From positions 1 through 39,204 of the forward strand of contig JALSMA010000061.1 of assembly GCA_026988015.1 (NCBI GenBank): a stretch of DNA of 39,204 bases. The letters are read 5' to 3'. Shown here piece by piece: positions 36,865-39,204 of this stretch. Within the stretch, counting starts at the first letter, position 1; each line of letters begins with the position of its first letter. Under the pieces are notes generated by a model. It saw only the letters and a list, made by a program, of their open reading frames with translations. It was not told the DNA's origin and ran no database searches. Origin of the DNA: Desulfobulbaceae bacterium. Lineage in GTDB: Bacteria; Desulfobacterota; Desulfobulbia; Desulfobulbales; Desulfocapsaceae. The translations under genes and the position numbers were made by a program.

Positions 36865-37824
36865 TTACAGCCCGGACCTGAATCGTTGTCCTCGTTTCAG
36901 GGATTGGCCGCAGAGGTAGGCTGCCACTGACATCCTTTTTTTTCCTTCCGGCTGGATCTCACGTATAAGTAGAGCGCCATCACCTGTGGCAAGGAGCAAT
37001 CCTTTACGGTTTGCATCAATGATTGTACCAGGCTCCTGTGCAGCGTTTGCACTGTGTAATTCCGGTGCAAAGAAACGAAAACGTTTTCCGTCAAGGAAAC
37101 TGTAGGCAGTGGGCCATGGGTCCATACCGCGGATAAGGCAGTGTATCTGCCAGGCGGATTTATTCCAGTCAATGGCCCCATCCCTTTTTTTGAGGGGTGG
37201 CGCTTCGGTAGCCAGGCTGTGATCCTGTTCAATGGGGGGAAGTTTATCCTGTCGCAGCAGGTTAAGGGCGCGAAGCAGGGCTGTTGAACCAAGGTTGGAG
37301 AGTTTGGTAAAGAGGCTGCCTGCTGTGTCATTATCTTGAACAGGGATTGCAGCCGGCAGCAGCATAGCACCGGTATCCATTCCGACATCCATCTCCATGA
37401 TGGTTACACCGGCCTCTTTGTCACCCTCTAGAATAGCCCACTGAATGGGGGCAGCCCCCCGGTGGCGCGGCAGTAGAGAACCGTGAATATTGATACATCC
37501 GAGCGGCGGTAGATCAAGGATGGAGGGCGGCAGAATACGTCCGTAGGCGGCGACAATGATCAGGTCCGGTTCAAAAAAACGTAGCTCATCTGCAAATTCA
37601 GCAGTTTTTATTTTTGTTGGCTGGAGGACAGGGATGGAAGCGGATTGAGCGGTGACTTTGACGGGTGGTGGGCTAAGTTTTTTGCCACGCCCTCTGGGGC
37701 GGTCAGGCTGAGTAACAACGGCGACCACCTGATCCGGTCCGTCAATTAAGCCCTGCAGAACAGGTACGGAGAAATCCGGAGTACCCATGAAAATGATACG
37801 AAAACATTTTTGAGTGTCTGCCAT
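36865..37824 (-). CDS. fmt: Methionyl-tRNA formyltransferase
   Basis: Fmt formylates initiator Met-tRNA. The 319-residue protein has IIFMGTPDFSVPVL, VTQPDRPRGRGKKLSPPPVK, the active-site block INIHGSLLPRHRGAAPIQWA and an MDVGMDTGAMLL segment, then the C-terminal OB-like tRNA-binding domain. The length is typical. AGGAG precedes the ATG by 5 bases. It follows def by 12 bases, the usual def-fmt pairing. Confidence 0.97.
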   Translation of the reverse strand: MADTQKCFRIIFMGTPDFSVPVLQGLIDGPDQVVAVVTQPDRPRGRGKKLSPPPVKVTAQSASIPVLQPTKIKTAEFADELRFFEPDLIIVAAYGRILPPSILDLPPLGCINIHGSLLPRHRGAAPIQWAILEGDKEAGVTIMEMDVGMDTGAMLLPAAIPVQDNDTAGSLFTKLSNLGSTALLRALNLLRQDKLPPIEQDHSLATEAPPLKKRDGAIDWNKSAWQIHCLIRGMDPWPTAYSFLDGKRFRFFAPELHSANAAQEPGTIIDANRKGLLLATGDGALLIREIQPEGKKRMSVAAYLCGQSLKRGQRFRSGL

Positions 37825-37836
37825 GGGATCTCCTGT

Positions 37837-38346
37837 TCAGGCCTTTGCGGCCAGCATTTTTTTGACTTTTTTCTTGTAGAGGGCACGTTTCAATGTGCTG
37901 AGGTGGTCAATGAAAAGCACACCGTGGAGATGGTCAATTTCATGTTGCAGCACAACCGCGAATCGATCCTCCGCCGTTAGTTCCTGACTCTCGCCTCTGA
38001 TATCCTGATAAGAGACGGTGATTTTCTGGCTTCTCTTTACTGCTGCAGTGAGATCCAGGACCGATAGGCAACCTTCTTCATCAACCTGAGAACCCTCTTT
38101 TTCAACAATTTCAGGGTTGATCAATACCATGGACTCCTCGCTGTCTTCATCCTGGGCGGCGTTGACAACAATGAGTTGAACTGATTCTCCGATTTGAGGG
38201 GCTGCCAGCCCAACACCGGGAGCATCATACATGGTTTCAATCATATCAGCGGCCAGGTCTTCGAGGCGAGCGTCAAAAGTGATAATTTTCTCGGCCTTTT
38301 TTCGCAGCACCGGATCTGGAAATTTAAGAATAGTACGCAGACTCAT
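37837..38346 (-). CDS. def: Peptide deformylase
   Basis: Def removes the N-formyl group from nascent proteins. The 169-residue enzyme has the three family motifs: GVGLAAPQIG (44-53), EGCLS with metal-binding Cys93, and QHEIDHLHG with His135, Glu136 and His139. In the second motif the residues after EGCLSV are LDL rather than the common PG, a modest deviation. It is the first gene of the def-fmt-larC-DUF3617-pgpA run. No good ribosome site is seen ahead of the ATG. Confidence 0.96.
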   Translation of the reverse strand: MSLRTILKFPDPVLRKKAEKIITFDARLEDLAADMIETMYDAPGVGLAAPQIGESVQLIVVNAAQDEDSEESMVLINPEIVEKEGSQVDEEGCLSVLDLTAAVKRSQKITVSYQDIRGESQELTAEDRFAVVLQHEIDHLHGVLFIDHLSTLKRALYKKKVKKMLAAKA

Positions 38347-38377
38347 GGTAATGGTAATTTGTGAAATATATAAAAAT

Positions 38378-38581
38378 GATGGTGTCGTATAAACTCTTCA
38401 TCTGTTTTGTTGTGCGCCCCTTAGGAAGTGCCCTAGGGGCACTTCTGTATTTTATTTCGACACACCCTGGTACGCTGAAATTAATCAAAAAAACTACCTT
38501 GGGTCTGCAGGAAAAACGCTTGGGGTGCGCCTGCAGTTTTCTACTCAGCCATCGGTTATTGCAACTTTTTACGAGCTTGCC
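38378..38581 (-). repeat. Dispersed palindromic repeat, copy R4
   Basis: On the plus strand this copy starts GATGGTGTCGTATAAACTC, contains a perfect 9-bp hairpin (GAAGTGCCC with GGGCACTTC, 38425-38445), then GGTACGCTGAAATT and CTTGGGGTGCGCCTGCAG, and ends CATCGGTTATT...TTTTTACGAGCTTG. It matches R5 in all these blocks. It lies just upstream of def. Confidence 0.75.
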
Positions 38582-38699
38582 ACGATTTCGTCCAAATGAA
38601 AACAGTAAAAGAGATTTGAAAACATACCACAGGTCAGGTTGTTCCGCATCAACGTTGTGTTTACATAAGATATGCGCTAATGTTCCAATCGTCAATATT

Positions 38700-38900
38700 G
38701 ATGGCGTAGTAAAAACTCTTCAGTTGCTTCGTTGCTCCTTTTTTTTTGTTTGATTGCGACGTATCCCAGTACGCCGAAATCAAATAAAAAATGCGCACCT
38801 CGCGCCTACAGGCAGAACTTTTGGGGTGTATCTGAAGTTTTTTGGAGTCTACGCTTACTTACTTAGACATCGGTTATTCAGATTTATACGAGCTTGTCAA
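38700..38900 (-). repeat. Dispersed palindromic repeat, copy R5
   Basis: On the plus strand this copy starts GATGGCGTAGTAAAAACTC, passes TTGCTTCGTTGCTCC, CAGTACGCCGAAATC, ATGCGCACCTCGCGCC and TTTTGGGGTGTATCTGAAG, and ends ATCGGTTATTCAG...TATACGAGCTTGTCAA. It is the longest and clearest member and matches R2 reversed and R4 directly. Confidence 0.75.
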
Positions 38901-39077
38901 TAGTAACCCTGAATCTGTGACGGCTTCATGATTAATTTTTTGAAAAACAACATCGAACGCCCACGGATTCAGGCTAACCATAAAATGATAACCAAGAGCT
39001 TGTTCGAGAAAAGGAATTTCGTTCAAAATTGAACCATTTCTGTGCAATAAACGCAGGCATATATTAATATACCGAGC
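38874..39077 (-). pseudogene. Possible C-terminal remnant of an unknown gene cut by the IS
   Basis: A minus-strand frame runs from the IS edge (39077) to a TAA at 38874, about 67 residues, with a protein-like segment (LHRNGSILNEIPFLEQALGY...NPWAFDVVFQKI). The only start is a GTG made by the IS terminus. Its last 8-10 residues lie within repeat R5, which suggests the true end was changed or that the frame is accidental. I do not recognise the family. Confidence 0.3.
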
Positions 39078-39203
39078 CACTAGTGTCCCAACGTTTAATC
39101 AAATAATTTCAGCTGGATACCGCTAGGAGGTTTCTCTTTTTTGTAAGCTGATCCAGTAACAGCCTGAACTAATGGAGTTTTTTCAAATACTGTGATACTC
39201 AAG
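39078..39203 (-). mobile_element. 3' terminus of an IS4-type insertion sequence, second copy
   Basis: This is the reverse complement of bases 1-126, apparently identical throughout. It carries the transposase C-terminus and the terminal CACTAGTG. The two copies face each other across the window. The remainder is beyond the edge. Confidence 0.85.
39095..39202 (-). CDS. Transposase C-terminal fragment, IS4-type (second copy)
   Basis: The frame ends in QLKLFD and a stop (39095-39097) exactly as in the left-end copy. Only about 35 residues are inside the window. The reading frame is open to the edge. Confidence 0.7.
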   Translation of the reverse strand: MSITVFEKTPLVQAVTGSAYKKEKPPSGIQLKLFD

Positions 39204-39204
39204 A

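Larger units (their letters stand above)
38347..39077. other. Gene-free right end with two dispersed repeats
   Basis: About 730 bases between def and the IS terminus contain copies R4 (38378-38581) and R5 (38700-38900) of the palindromic repeat in the same orientation. Between them (38582-38699) nothing is recognised. The last part (38901-39077) may hold the tail of a gene cut by the IS. Confidence 0.6.

Overview
The window reads as a chromosomal contig of a Gram-negative, probably anaerobic bacterium. The best guess is the Desulfobacterota, order Desulfobulbales or a relative. The reasons are a multihaem c-type cytochrome, a PEP-CTERM protein, Kdo/LPS genes beside pyrG, the long forms of PstC and PstA, and the general look of the proteins. 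The taxonomic placement is inference; no rRNA or other marker gene is present.

Both ends carry the same roughly 126-bp terminus of an IS4-type insertion sequence in inverted orientation, so the contig most likely breaks inside two IS copies. At the left end the IS has cut off the 5' part of a PEP-CTERM gene. Next, on the minus strand, comes pyrG-kdsA-kdsC-lptC (CTP and Kdo/LPS supply). Divergent from it is a periplasmic MsrA-MsrB fusion, followed by a multihaem cytochrome c. The phosphate two-component pair phoB-phoR (minus) comes next. Upstream of phoB lies a minus-strand envelope cluster: an outer-membrane barrel-like protein, a permuted papain-like lipoprotein and a gluzincin-like lipoprotein. 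An NTF2-like protein and a cytochrome b561 are convergent.

The phosphate cluster phoU-pstC-pstA-pstS-pstB follows. Regions near phoB, phoU and pstS contain tandem 11-bp CYTAAY-type repeats that look like Pho boxes, tying the regulators and the transporter into one regulon. Further right are a HyuA/oxoprolinase-type protein (minus), a FabI-like reductase, pyrF, a short unknown ORF, a Spy/CpxP-like periplasmic protein, a MOSC protein and an orphan ATP-grasp enzyme.

A thiamin block follows. One TPP riboswitch precedes a ThiZ/ThiX/ThiY-like ABC importer and thiD; a second precedes thiC. Together they provide uptake, phosphorylation and de novo synthesis of the pyrimidine moiety under TPP control. 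The right part, minus strand, is def-fmt-larC-(DUF3617 gene)-pgpA.

Two families of short non-coding repeats are scattered between genes: five copies of a 120-205-bp palindromic repeat, and two copies of a roughly 145-bp MITE-like element. Two long, nearly perfect inverted repeats (29 bp intergenic, 21 bp inside the DUF3617 gene) stand out. No tRNA, rRNA or CRISPR array was recognised. I found no clear multi-gene defence or secretion system. The least explained parts are the envelope trio, the dispersed repeats, the two large hairpins and the cytochrome with expanded haem motifs.
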